In this document: positions 1 through 8,838 of the stretch, one piece after another
Position numbering within the stretch: the stretch's first letter is position 1
How the letters are laid out: every line of letters starts with the position of its first letter
Source: Ovoidimarina sp963698645
Lineage (GTDB): Bacteria > Pseudomonadota > Alphaproteobacteria > Rhodobacterales > Rhodobacteraceae
Length of the DNA stretch: 64,000 nt
Direction: 5' to 3'
Assembly: GCA_963698645.1 (NCBI GenBank)
Contig: CAVORP010000001.1
Coordinates: 372,001-436,000, forward strand
Position numbers and translations under genes: made by a program
Notes under the pieces: model-generated
Told to the model about the DNA's origin: nothing
Seen by the model: the letters and a program-made list of their open reading frames with translations, nothing else
The model's database searches: none

Positions 1-89
1 GCCGCCGCCGCCCCACCCCTCTAGAAACACATTCAAAATAACGCAGGGGTGCGAGTCGTCCCCGCGCGTAGCCAATCAGGAGAGACGTA

Positions 90-1808
90 ATGGCCGCAGA
101 CGCCACCGTTCACGGGCACGAGGGTCACGACGAGCGTGGATTCTTCACCCGCTGGTTCATGTCGACGAACCACAAAGACATCGGCATCCTTTATCTGTTC
201 ACCTCCGGCGTGGTGGGCTTCATCGCCGTCGCCTTCACCGTTTACATGCGGATGGAGCTGATGGAGCCGGGCGTCCAGTACATGTGCCTCGAAGGCGCAC
301 GGATGACCGCTGCCGCCGCAGGCGAGGTCTGTACCCCCAACGGCCACCTCTGGAACGTCCTGATCACCGGCCACGGCATCCTGATGATGTTCTTCGTCGT
401 GATCCCGGCGCTCTTCGGCGGCTTCGGCAACTACTTCATGCCGCTTCAGATCGGCGCGCCCGACATGGCGTTCCCGCGACTGAACAACCTGTCCTTCTGG
501 CTCTACGTGGCCGGCACATCGCTCGCCGTGGCCTCGATCCTGTCGCCCGGTGGCAACGAACAGCTTGGTTCCGGCGTGGGCTGGGTGCTCTACCCGCCGC
601 TGTCCACCAACGAAGGCGGCTATTCGATGGATCTCGCGATCTTCGCGGTCCACGTCTCGGGTGCCTCTTCGATCCTCGGCGCGATCAACATGATCACCAC
701 CTTCCTGAACATGCGCGCCCCGGGCATGACGCTGTTCAAAGTGCCGCTCTTCTCGTGGTCGATCTTCGTCACCGCATGGCTGATCCTTCTGGCCCTGCCG
801 GTTCTGGCGGGCGCGATCACCATGCTTCTGATGGACCGGAACTTCGGCTTCACCTTCTTTGATCCGGCCGGTGGCGGTGACCCGATCCTCTACCAGCACA
901 TCCTGTGGTTCTTCGGCCATCCCGAGGTCTACATCATCATCCTGCCCGGCTTCGGCATCATCAGCCACGTGATCGCCACCTTCTCGCGCAAGCCCATCTT
1001 CGGCTACCTGCCGATGGTCTGGGCGCTGATCGCGATCGGCGCGCTGGGCTTCGTGGTCTGGGCGCACCACATGTACACCGTGGGCATGTCCCTGCGTCAG
1101 CAGACCTACTTCATGCTGGCCACGATGGTCATCGCGGTGCCGACAGGGGTCAAGATCTTCTCGTGGATCGCCACCATGTGGGGCGGGTCGGTGGAGTTCA
1201 AGACACCGATGCTCTGGGCCTTCGGCTTCCTGTTCCTGTTCACCGTCGGCGGCGTGACCGGCATCGTCCTGTCGCAGGCAGGCGTCGACCGGGCCTATCA
1301 CGACACCTATTACGTCGTGGCGCACTTCCACTACGTGATGTCGCTGGGCGCGGTGTTCTGCATCTTCGCCGGGGTCTACTTCTACATCGGCAAGATGTCG
1401 GGACGTCAGTACCCCGAATGGGCCGGCAAGCTGCACTTCTGGATGATGTTCATCGGTTCGAACCTCACCTTCTTCCCGCAGCACTTCCTGGGTCGTCAGG
1501 GCATGCCGCGCCGCTACATCGACTACCCAGAGGCCTTCGCCTACTGGAACTACGTGTCGTCGATCGGCGCCTTCCTGGCCTTCGCCTCCTTCGTGTTCTT
1601 CATCGGTATCGTCTTCTACACGCTTCGCTACGGCAAGCGCGTGACCGAGAACAACTACTGGAACGAGCATGCCGACACGCTGGAATGGACCCTGCCCTCG
1701 CCGCCGCCCGAACACACGTTCGAAACGCTGCCAACACAGGACATGTGGGACTTTCAGCATGAGCAGCATCCACGCGCCGAGCGACTGGAAAAGAAACTCC
1801 TGAGCTGA
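90..1808 (+). CDS. ctaD: cytochrome c oxidase subunit I (aa3 type)
   Basis: This is the catalytic subunit of the respiratory aa3 cytochrome c oxidase, an inner-membrane protein that reduces O2 and pumps protons. The 572-residue protein has about twelve hydrophobic segments. The metal ligands are visible: His95 and His414 for heme a, His277, His326 and His327 for CuB (in GHPEVY and AHHMYT), and His412 for heme a3. Glu279 of the D channel is present. All are offset by seven from Rhodobacter sphaeroides numbering. A Shine-Dalgarno sequence (CAGGAGAG) lies just before the ATG. The gene stands alone, as ctaD often does in Rhodobacteraceae, apart from ctaC/ctaB, and a strong terminator follows. No frameshift is seen. 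Confidence 0.98.
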   Translation: MAADATVHGHEGHDERGFFTRWFMSTNHKDIGILYLFTSGVVGFIAVAFTVYMRMELMEPGVQYMCLEGARMTAAAAGEVCTPNGHLWNVLITGHGILMMFFVVIPALFGGFGNYFMPLQIGAPDMAFPRLNNLSFWLYVAGTSLAVASILSPGGNEQLGSGVGWVLYPPLSTNEGGYSMDLAIFAVHVSGASSILGAINMITTFLNMRAPGMTLFKVPLFSWSIFVTAWLILLALPVLAGAITMLLMDRNFGFTFFDPAGGGDPILYQHILWFFGHPEVYIIILPGFGIISHVIATFSRKPIFGYLPMVWALIAIGALGFVVWAHHMYTVGMSLRQQTYFMLATMVIAVPTGVKIFSWIATMWGGSVEFKTPMLWAFGFLFLFTVGGVTGIVLSQAGVDRAYHDTYYVVAHFHYVMSLGAVFCIFAGVYFYIGKMSGRQYPEWAGKLHFWMMFIGSNLTFFPQHFLGRQGMPRRYIDYPEAFAYWNYVSSIGAFLAFASFVFFIGIVFYTLRYGKRVTENNYWNEHADTLEWTLPSPPPEHTFETLPTQDMWDFQHEQHPRAERLEKKLLS

Positions 1809-1829
1809 CGCAGTCCAGGCACAATCCTC

Positions 1830-1866
1830 AAAGGGCCCCGGCATCGCCGGGGCCCTTTCAATTTCG
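1830..1866 (+). terminator. rho-independent terminator of ctaD
   Basis: A perfect 13-bp stem (AAAGGGCCCCGGC pairing with its complement) with a 3-base loop occupies 1830-1858, 22 bases after the ctaD stop, and is followed by a T-rich stretch. The rest of the interval to 2073 shows no gene I can support. Confidence 0.9.
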
Positions 1867-2073
1867 GCCTGCAACCGCAATCCCCCGCCGGACAGCCTCC
1901 GGCAAAAGGCTGACGCTGCCATTCTGTTCCGACAATTCTGGATACATCCGTCTGAGAAACGCCGCGGATCGCGACATCGCGGCATGGGCCGCGGTCAACG
2001 ATCCGGCCACCCCAGCAAAACAGCCCGCGACAGCATACGCGCTGCGATCCGCACCGACGCAGGTACGCCGGCG

Positions 2074-2508
2074 CTAGTTGCCGGCGGCCTCCCGGGCAAT
2101 CTCGTCCAACAGCGCCTGCACCTCCTGCATGGCGCCCTCGGGGAGGTTTCTGAACCCCACCATGACCTCGTCGCCCGTATCCGCCACGAAGATGCCATAG
2201 GGACAATAGGCGATGTTCATCGGGTCGGCTTCCATCACGTTGCGCGAGGTGACCGCCGAACAGAACAGGAAAACATCCGCCGCCGCGAACAGCTCGACGT
2301 CACTCCCCACGTCCGCCCCGGTGCGGGCAAGCATTTCGCCCACATGGCTGACATAGTCGATGACAAGGCCGCGCCCGACGATCGCGCTCTCAACCGCAAA
2401 TGTCGCATCCTCGAAGCTGCCGTCAATCTTGTAGGTCGTTATGCCCTCGGCGCTGACAGGCCCGGCAAGCGCTGCGATGACAAGCGTCGCAAAGAACCGT
2501 TGCATCAC
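2074..2508 (-). CDS. exported DUF302 family protein
   Basis: The 144-residue protein begins with a signal peptide (about 20 residues, ending in PVSA) and continues as a single DUF302 domain, a small alpha/beta fold of unknown function found in secreted or membrane-associated bacterial proteins. It contains Cys residues in FLFCSAV and IAYCPYG. It is probably periplasmic. It stands alone on the minus strand, downstream of ctaD and pointing toward it. The family call rests on the overall pattern (signal peptide, then a YKIDGSFEDA-type start and a YCPYGIFVAD core). The biochemical role is not known. Confidence 0.75.
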   Translation of the reverse strand: MMQRFFATLVIAALAGPVSAEGITTYKIDGSFEDATFAVESAIVGRGLVIDYVSHVGEMLARTGADVGSDVELFAAADVFLFCSAVTSRNVMEADPMNIAYCPYGIFVADTGDEVMVGFRNLPEGAMQEVQALLDEIAREAAGN

Positions 2509-2728
2509 ATTCCTCCCCTATTCGTTGCCCTGTGACCGTACCTTCATCGGCCATCTGCGGTCATGACCTGAATCAATCGAAGCTGCGCTGATTGACTGCC
2601 TCCCGCATCAGGAGATTGCCCTTGTCCGCCCCGACCCGCAGAGCCGCCATCGGCCACTGCCCGCGCGAAATCCTTCACCGCGACGCTTTGGCAGTTTACA
2701 TGGCCACGGCCAGGCCTAATCTCCCGCC

Positions 2729-3226
2729 ATGCCCTACCGCCTGACCGACACGACCGAGCCTCCGACGCTCACCCTGACCCCGCATCAGTCCATGACGCCG
2801 CAGGGCTTCGTGGTGTTCATGGGCGCGACCCTCGCGATGATCGCGGTGCCGCTTCTGGCGGTCCTGGGGTCCCCGGTGCTCTGGGGCCTCCTGCCGTTCT
2901 TCGCCATCGCGATCTGGGGTCTCTGGTACGCCATCGACCGAAACCGGCGCGACGCGCAACTCACCGAGATCCTGACGCTCACGCCCGAACGCATCGAACT
3001 GATCCGCAAGGAACCGCGCGGCAAGATCCTGCAATGGGCGGCAAACACCTATTGGGTGTCGGTCCACCTGCATCCCGGCGCCAAACCGGTCGAACATTAC
3101 CTGACGTTGAAAGGCGGCGGGCGCGAAGTGGAACTGGGCGCATTCCTGAGCCCCGAAGAGCGCGTCGACCTCTACGACCGCCTGACCGACCTGCTCGCGC
3201 GTCTGCGCACGACGCAACCGACCTGA
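2729..3226 (+). CDS. DUF2244 family membrane protein
   Basis: This 165-residue protein matches the DUF2244 family, which is common next to respiratory genes in alphaproteobacteria. A short N-terminal region is followed by two closely spaced membrane segments (about residues 28-66), then a cytoplasmic beta-rich region with PRGKILQWAANTYW and a C-terminal EVELGAFLSPEER motif. The function is unknown. It converges on the YqeY gene with only two bases between the stops. No strong Shine-Dalgarno is seen before the ATG. Confidence 0.75.
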   Translation: MPYRLTDTTEPPTLTLTPHQSMTPQGFVVFMGATLAMIAVPLLAVLGSPVLWGLLPFFAIAIWGLWYAIDRNRRDAQLTEILTLTPERIELIRKEPRGKILQWAANTYWVSVHLHPGAKPVEHYLTLKGGGREVELGAFLSPEERVDLYDRLTDLLARLRTTQPT

Positions 3227-3228
3227 GG

Positions 3229-3687
3229 TCAGCCCAGCCGATCCTTGACCATCGGGCCCACCTGGCTGAAATCCATCTGCCCGGTATACTTGCCCTTCAA
3301 CTCGCCCATGACCTTGCCCATATCGCGGATCAATTCGGCGCCCGTCGTCTTCACGGCCTTGTCGATCGCGGCGGCAACCTCATCCTCGGACAGTTGCTTG
3401 GGCAGGAAATCCTCGATCACGACGATTTCCGAACGCTCCTTCTCGGCCAGTTCAAGCCGCCCGCCCTCTTCATAGGCCCGCGCGCTTTCCTGCCGCTGCT
3501 TCACCATCTTGCCCAGAATCTGAAGTACTTCGTCGCTGGTGACGCCATCGTCGCGCCCATCGCCCCGCAGCGCGATGTCGCGATCCTTGATCGCGGCGTT
3601 GATCAGCCGCAGCGTCGACAGGCGTGCCGCGTCCTTGGCCTTCATCGCATCCTTCAATGCGTCCGATATGCGCGCTCTCAATTCCAT
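3229..3687 (-). CDS. GatB/YqeY domain-containing protein
   Basis: The 152-residue protein is a stand-alone YqeY domain, homologous to the tRNA-binding tail of the amidotransferase subunit GatB. Stand-alone members are widespread and have been proposed to have tRNA-related roles, without a firm function. The start at 3687 (MELRARISDALKDAMKAKD) matches the family N-terminus. The reading frame stays open for another 46 codons upstream, but that stretch looks non-coding. The KYTGQMDFSQVGPMVKDRLG end is typical. It lies divergently from carA, with 165 bp between them. Confidence 0.88.
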   Translation of the reverse strand: MELRARISDALKDAMKAKDAARLSTLRLINAAIKDRDIALRGDGRDDGVTSDEVLQILGKMVKQRQESARAYEEGGRLELAEKERSEIVVIEDFLPKQLSEDEVAAAIDKAVKTTGAELIRDMGKVMGELKGKYTGQMDFSQVGPMVKDRLG

Positions 3688-3852
3688 GGTATCTCTCATC
3701 CCCGGGCGAAATGGCGAAGGCGTGATATAGCCCTGCCCGCCCCGCAGGACAAGGGACAGGGTGACTCGCCGCGAAACCGCCCCGCGCGCCCCGCTTGACC
3801 CTATCGTGTCGGCACCGTAGGACATGCGCGATCAAGAACAGGACCGCACACG

Positions 3853-4998
3853 ATGCCCAGCCGGACCCCGACAGCCTGCCTTGCACTTGCCGATGGCACG
3901 ATCTTCTACGGCATCGGTTTCGGCGCCACCGGAAACACCGTGGCCGAGCTCTGCTTCAACACCGCGATGACCGGCTATCAGGAAATCATGACCGACCCTT
4001 CCTATGCCGGGCAGGTCGTGACCTTCACCTTCCCCCATATCGGCAATGTCGGCGTGAACCCCGATGACGACGAAACCGCCGAGCCTGTGGCCGCGGGCAT
4101 GGTCGTCAAATGGGATCCGACCGAGCCGTCGAACTGGCGCGCCACGGAGCACCTGACAAGCTGGCTCACGCGCCGCAACCGTATCGGCATCGGCGGTCTC
4201 GACACGCGGCGTCTGACGCGCGCGATCCGACAGCAGGGCGCGCCCCATATCGCCCTCGCCCACAACCCCGACGGAAAATTCGATCTCGAGGCGCTCGTGG
4301 CCTCGGCCCGCGCCTTCCCGGGCCTCGAAGGTCTCGACCTTGCCAAGGACGTGACCTGCGCGCAGTCCTATCGCTGGGACGAGATGCGCTGGGCATGGCC
4401 CGAGGGCTATTCCCGCCAGACCGCCGCGAAACACAAGGTCGTGGCAATCGACTATGGCGCCAAACGCAATATCCTGCGCTGCCTCGCCAGCGCCGGTTGC
4501 GACGTCACGGTCCTGCCCGCCACGGCCACGGCCGATGACGTTCTCGCCCTCAATCCCGACGGGCTGTTCCTCTCCAACGGCCCCGGCGACCCGGCCGCGA
4601 CCGGCGCATACGCGGTGCCGATGATCCGCGACGTGCTCGACCGCAGCCCGATCCCCGTTTTCGGCATCTGCCTCGGGCATCAGATGCTGGCCCTCGCCCT
4701 TGGCGCAACCACCATCAAGATGAACCACGGCCATCACGGCGCGAACCATCCGGTGAAGGATCTCGAAACCGGCAAGGTCGAGATTACGTCGATGAACCAT
4801 GGCTTCACCGTGGACAGCCAGACCCTGCCGGAAACGGTCCGGGAAACCCATGTGTCGCTGTTCGACGGGTCGAATTGCGGCATCCGGATGATCGACCGCC
4901 CGGTCTTCTCGGTGCAGTATCACCCCGAGGCCAGCCCCGGACCGCAGGACAGCTACTACCTGTTCGAACGCTTTGCCGAGGCCATGTCGGCGGCCTGA
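3853..4998 (+). CDS. carA: carbamoyl-phosphate synthase small (glutaminase) subunit
   Basis: CarA hydrolyses glutamine and passes ammonia to CarB for carbamoyl phosphate synthesis (pyrimidine and arginine pathways). The 381-residue protein has the CarA-specific N-terminal domain (FGATGNTVAELCFNTAMTGY) and a class I glutamine amidotransferase domain. Nucleophile Cys273 lies in FGICLGHQ, and His357/Glu359 lie in YHPEAS. All catalytic residues are intact and the length is normal. carB is not in the window; the next gene is an unrelated glycosyltransferase. Confidence 0.97.
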   Translation: MPSRTPTACLALADGTIFYGIGFGATGNTVAELCFNTAMTGYQEIMTDPSYAGQVVTFTFPHIGNVGVNPDDDETAEPVAAGMVVKWDPTEPSNWRATEHLTSWLTRRNRIGIGGLDTRRLTRAIRQQGAPHIALAHNPDGKFDLEALVASARAFPGLEGLDLAKDVTCAQSYRWDEMRWAWPEGYSRQTAAKHKVVAIDYGAKRNILRCLASAGCDVTVLPATATADDVLALNPDGLFLSNGPGDPAATGAYAVPMIRDVLDRSPIPVFGICLGHQMLALALGATTIKMNHGHHGANHPVKDLETGKVEITSMNHGFTVDSQTLPETVRETHVSLFDGSNCGIRMIDRPVFSVQYHPEASPGPQDSYYLFERFAEAMSAA

Positions 4999-5175
4999 TC
5001 CGCCGGCGCGACCTCCACCCAAAAACACCCGCATAGGTTGCAAGTCGCGATAAAACTTCGGTTTTTTCGCTGGAAGTCCGGGCATTTGGGCCCGATCCGA
5101 CCCGTAATTAATTGTTTGTTAACCCTGCCGGTCCCAACACTCTGCGGTCTCGTGCGAGATCCGAAGGGGATGGTC

Positions 5176-7081
5176 ATGTCGGCACTGCCAGCGCGGTTAC
5201 AGGAGGGGCGTCCCACACAGACGCCTGCCGCACCGTGGGATCTGGGACTTCTCGATGCAAGCTCCCCATGGCCCGCTTGCCCGATCGGCGAAATCCTTGT
5301 CCGCACCGGGGCGCTCCTGCCCGCCAACCTCGACCGCGCCCTGATCCTGCAGGGCACATCCCGCCCACAGCCCCTGGGCGTCATCCTTCTGTCCGAGCAT
5401 ATGGTCTCGGAAAACGCGCTCGCCCGCGGGCTGGCGCTGCAAAAGGGCGTCTGGCGCGCGCGCGATCTCGCCGCGGTCAGCGACCCGGCCCTGACGGCGC
5501 TCCTGAAACCCGACATCTGCCTGCGGCTGGGACTTGTCCCCCTCACCCGGAACGGCGCCTTCACCATCGTCGCCACCTCCCGCCCGCAGCGGTTCGAAAC
5601 CGACCGTCCGATCCTCGAACAGGTGCTCGGCCCGGTGCGCATGGCGGTGGGCGACGAGGACGAGATCACCGAAACGATCCTTGCCCAACATGCCCCGACC
5701 CTGACCCGCATGGCAGAGGCGCGCCCGGCCGACCACCACAGCCTGCGCAACTGGCAACCGCGCCAGATGGGCACCGTCATCACGGGCCTCGTGGCGGTCC
5801 TGCTGGCTGGCGCGTTCCTCGCCCCCGCCCCGATGCTGGCCCTTCTCACCGGCCTCGTGATACTCTCGCTCGCGGGCATGACCACGCTCCGGATCGCGGC
5901 GCTCTTCGTCCGCCTGTGCCGCCCGCCAGCACCCCCGCCCCCCGATCTCGGCCTCGACGACTGGCCCCGGATCTCGCTTCTGGTGCCGCTCCTGCGCGAG
6001 GCCGACATAACCGGCCACCTCATGGGCCATCTCAACGCCCTCGATTATCCCGAAGGACCGGCTCGACATCTGCATGATCGTCGAAGCGGGCGACGCCTGT
6101 ACCTCGGACGCGCTGACCGGGGGGCTGATCCCCTCCGCCCGCCTCGTCACCGTGCCCCGGGGAACGCTCCAGACAAAACCTCGCGCCCTGAACTTCGCGC
6201 TCGACTTCGCGCGCGGCGACATCATCGGTGTCTATGACGCCGAAGATGCGCCCGATCCCGACCAGTTGCGCAAGATCGCCCGCCACTTCGCCATGGCAGC
6301 ACCCGATGTGGTCTGCCTGCAGGGCTGTCTCGATTTCTACAATCCGGGCCAGAACTGGCTCGCGCGCTGCTTCACCATCGACTATGCCGCCTGGTTCCGG
6401 ATCTTTCTCCCCGGCCTCGCCCGGCTCGGTTTCGCCGTCCCCCTTGGCGGGACAAGCCTGTTCTTCCGCCGTCCCGCGCTCGAGGAATTGGGACGATGGG
6501 ACGCCCATAACGTCACCGAAGACGCCGATCTGGGCATTCGGCTCGCCCGCCATGGCTGGCGGACCGAACTGGTCGAGACGACGACGCTGGAAGAGGCCAA
6601 TTGCCATCTGCGCCCGTGGATCCGGCAAAGGTCGCGCTGGCTCAAGGGCTACGCCCTGACCTGGGCCGTGCACATGCGCAACCCCCTCCGCCTTTGGCGC
6701 GAGCTGGGCCCGCGGCAATTCCTGGGATTTCAGGTGATGTTCCTCGGCACCACGATCCTGTTCCTCATGGCCCCGCTGCTGTGGAGCTTCTGGCTCATCC
6801 CCCTCGGGATCCACCACCCGCTGGAAAGCATGGTCCCGGCCCCGACACTCGTCGGACTGGCCGCGTTCTTCCTCCTGTCGGAGGCGGTGAACATGGGCGC
6901 CGCCATGGTCGCACTGTCCACATCAAAGGACCGCTGGCTGATCCCCTGGGTGCCGCTCACCATCTTCTATTTCCCGCTGGCGGCCATCGCGTCCTACCGC
7001 GCCATCGCGGGCATCGCCGCCCGGCCGTTCTTCTGGGACAAGACCCGGCACGGCCTGTCCGCCGGCAAACCCGGCCCCTGA
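5176..7081 (+). CDS. membrane glycosyltransferase family 2 with N-terminal MshEN-like domain (frameshifted)
   Basis: Two frames join into one protein of about 634 residues. The N-terminal third resembles the MshEN (type II secretion ATPase N-terminal) domain, with GEILVRTGALL, LDRALILQ and LGVILLSEHMVSENALARGL. One or two membrane helices follow, then a GT2 domain with a DAED metal-binding motif, an ED acid pair (NVTEDADLGIRL), the QRSRWLKG motif of processive synthases, and C-terminal membrane helices. The frame breaks at about 6055, where GAAGGACC should probably read GAAGACC, restoring YPEDRLDI. The architecture resembles NfrB-type exopolysaccharide synthases, whose MshEN domain can bind cyclic di-GMP. 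The start at 5176 is preferred over 5170 because GAAGGGG lies at a suitable distance. Substrate unknown. Confidence 0.8.
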
Positions 7082-7083
7082 CC

Positions 7084-7728
7084 TCAGGTCACGGCCTCGG
7101 CGTTCTGCCGCAACCGGCTTTCGAAGGCATGCGAGATATGCGCCCGGAACGCCGCCGCGGCCTTGTCCCCGTCGCCGGCGGCGATGGCCTCGACGATCCG
7201 CCCATGCTCGGCCTGCGCGATCTCGCCCCGCCCCTCGATCGCAAGCGACGTGGTCGCCATCAGCGCCATCGAGCGATAGACTAGGTCGAGCTGCTGCACC
7301 AGAAACCGGTTATGCGAGGCCAGATGCACCTGCCGGTGGAACTGCCGGTTCGACCGCGCCAGCGCCGCCGGGTCGTTCAGCCGCGCCTGATCCTCCTCGA
7401 CCATGCGCTGCAACACCCGAACCTCCTCCTCGGTCGCATGCCGCGCCGCCAGCCGCGCCGCAAGCCCCTCCAACTCGCTCCGCACCACGTAAAGATCGGC
7501 CATCTCGTTATGGTCCAGCGACGCCACGATAAGACTGCGCCCGTCCCGCGCCAGAAGTGATTGCGTCTCCAGCCGCTGCAACGCCTCGCGAATGGGCGTC
7601 CGCGACACCCCGAACCGCTCGGCAAGCTCGCTTTCCACCAACCGGTCGCCGGGGCGGTAAATGCCCGTATCGATCGCCCCCAGGATCATCTGATAGGCAT
7701 CGCTCTGCTGTGGCTTCGTCTCTGACAT
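7084..7728 (-). CDS. GntR family regulator, FadR (FCD) subfamily
   Basis: This 214-residue transcription factor has an N-terminal winged helix-turn-helix (residues about 10-75, with LVESELAERFGVSRTPIREA) and a C-terminal all-helical FCD ligand-binding domain. The FCD domain carries the expected Asp/His metal-binding pattern (RSNRQFHRQVHLASHN and a later HISHAF). Such proteins respond to carboxylic acids. No target operon is evident, because its neighbours are a glycosyltransferase (convergent, stops three bases apart) and a HAD phosphatase (divergent). Confidence 0.9.
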   Translation of the reverse strand: MSETKPQQSDAYQMILGAIDTGIYRPGDRLVESELAERFGVSRTPIREALQRLETQSLLARDGRSLIVASLDHNEMADLYVVRSELEGLAARLAARHATEEEVRVLQRMVEEDQARLNDPAALARSNRQFHRQVHLASHNRFLVQQLDLVYRSMALMATTSLAIEGRGEIAQAEHGRIVEAIAAGDGDKAAAAFRAHISHAFESRLRQNAEAVT

Positions 7729-7833
7729 ACTGGCATCCTTCGTCCCTGGCCCGACAATAGCCAGCCCTTGCCACGGGGATCAAGCGACGGATCGGACGTT
7801 GCGCGCCGGTCGCACCCGGTCTAGACCCGCAAC

Positions 7834-8481
7834 ATGGTCGCACATCACTTCTCTCACGTCACCGAATGGGTCTTCGACCTCGACAATACCCTCTATCCGC
7901 CCGAGGCCCGGCTGTTCGACCAGATCGAGGTGCGGATGACCGACTGGGTCATGTCCACCGTGGGCGTCGACCGCGACACGGCCAACCGGATGCGCGTCGA
8001 CTACTGGACACGCTATGGCACGACCCTCGCCGGGCTCATGGCCGAACATGACGTCGATCCCGCCCCCTACCTCACCCATGTGCACGAGATTTCGCTGGAC
8101 CACCTCACCGTTGACCACGCGCTGGCCGATCACATCCGCGCCCTTCCCGGCCGCCGGATCGTCTATACCAACGGCTCGGCCCCCTATGCCGAACGGGTCC
8201 TCGCGGCGCGCGGCCTGACCGGCCTCTTCGATGCGGTCTACGGTGTCGAACACGCGGATTTCCGGCCCAAACCCGAACGCGCGGCGTTCGAGGCGATCTT
8301 TGCCCGCGACGGCATCACCCCCGCCCAGGCCGCGATGTTCGAAGACGACCCGCGCAACCTCTCTGCCCCCCACGAGATGGGCATGCGCACCGTCCACGTG
8401 GCCCCCGAACCTCACGACGCGCCCCATATCCAGCACCACACCGACAATTTGACGGACTTTCTGTCGCAGCTCACGCGATAA
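7834..8481 (+). CDS. HAD-family pyrimidine 5'-nucleotidase-like phosphatase
   Basis: The 215-residue protein is a HAD hydrolase of the pyrimidine 5'-nucleotidase (SDT1-like) group. Motif I is FDLDNTLYPP, motif II is YTNGSAPYAERVL, the motif III lysine lies in RPKPER, and motif IV is MFEDDPRNL. All the catalytic residues are present. It would dephosphorylate small phosphorylated metabolites in the cytosol. The exact substrate cannot be read from the sequence. It is divergent from the GntR regulator, with 105 bp between starts. Confidence 0.88.
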   Translation: MVAHHFSHVTEWVFDLDNTLYPPEARLFDQIEVRMTDWVMSTVGVDRDTANRMRVDYWTRYGTTLAGLMAEHDVDPAPYLTHVHEISLDHLTVDHALADHIRALPGRRIVYTNGSAPYAERVLAARGLTGLFDAVYGVEHADFRPKPERAAFEAIFARDGITPAQAAMFEDDPRNLSAPHEMGMRTVHVAPEPHDAPHIQHHTDNLTDFLSQLTR

Positions 8482-8547
8482 GAGCTTGCTGCACCGCAGC
8501 ATCGCCCTATTTGCGCCTCAGAGAAACGCGAACAGGATACCAGACCC

Positions 8548-8787
8548 ATGACAACGACCGCCCGCCGGCCGCTTTGGCTCCGCCTCTTCTACCTGATCCC
8601 CATCATCGGCTGGACCGCCCGCGATATGGACAAGCACGGCGATGACAACCTCATTTGGGGTCTGGTCACGATCGTCGCGCTCTGGCTCTCGGCGATCCTG
8701 CTGTTCGGTTATCCCGGCCTGATCATCCCGGCGCTTCTCTTGGTCCCCACGATCTTTCTCTACCTGATCCTGGTCAGCTGGGGTTAG
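8548..8787 (+). CDS. small membrane protein of unknown function
   Basis: This 79-residue protein has a basic N-terminus (ARRPLWLRLFYLIPIIG), a charged hydrophilic patch (RDMDKHGDDN), then a hydrophobic half with one or two membrane helices. It sits between the HAD phosphatase and the UbiH-type monooxygenase on the same strand. I do not recognise the family. The codon usage matches its neighbours and a purine-rich AACAGGA lies shortly before the ATG, so it is probably real. Confidence 0.65.
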   Translation: MTTTARRPLWLRLFYLIPIIGWTARDMDKHGDDNLIWGLVTIVALWLSAILLFGYPGLIIPALLLVPTIFLYLILVSWG

Positions 8788-8838
8788 GCCGCTCTACGGG
8801 ACTTGGCGGGCCGCCCCAGCACGGCTAGGTAAGGGATC

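Noticed and set aside
33..1985. A 650-codon minus-strand open frame opposite ctaD.
   Set aside because: It is an antisense shadow of a high-GC gene: the product is Arg/His/Asp-rich with no domain, while ctaD matches its family throughout.
1863..2073. A minus-strand open frame (1754-2206) between ctaD and the DUF302 gene.
   Set aside because: Most of it overlaps the terminator and the DUF302 gene, and the product is Arg/Gly/Cys-rich with no domain.
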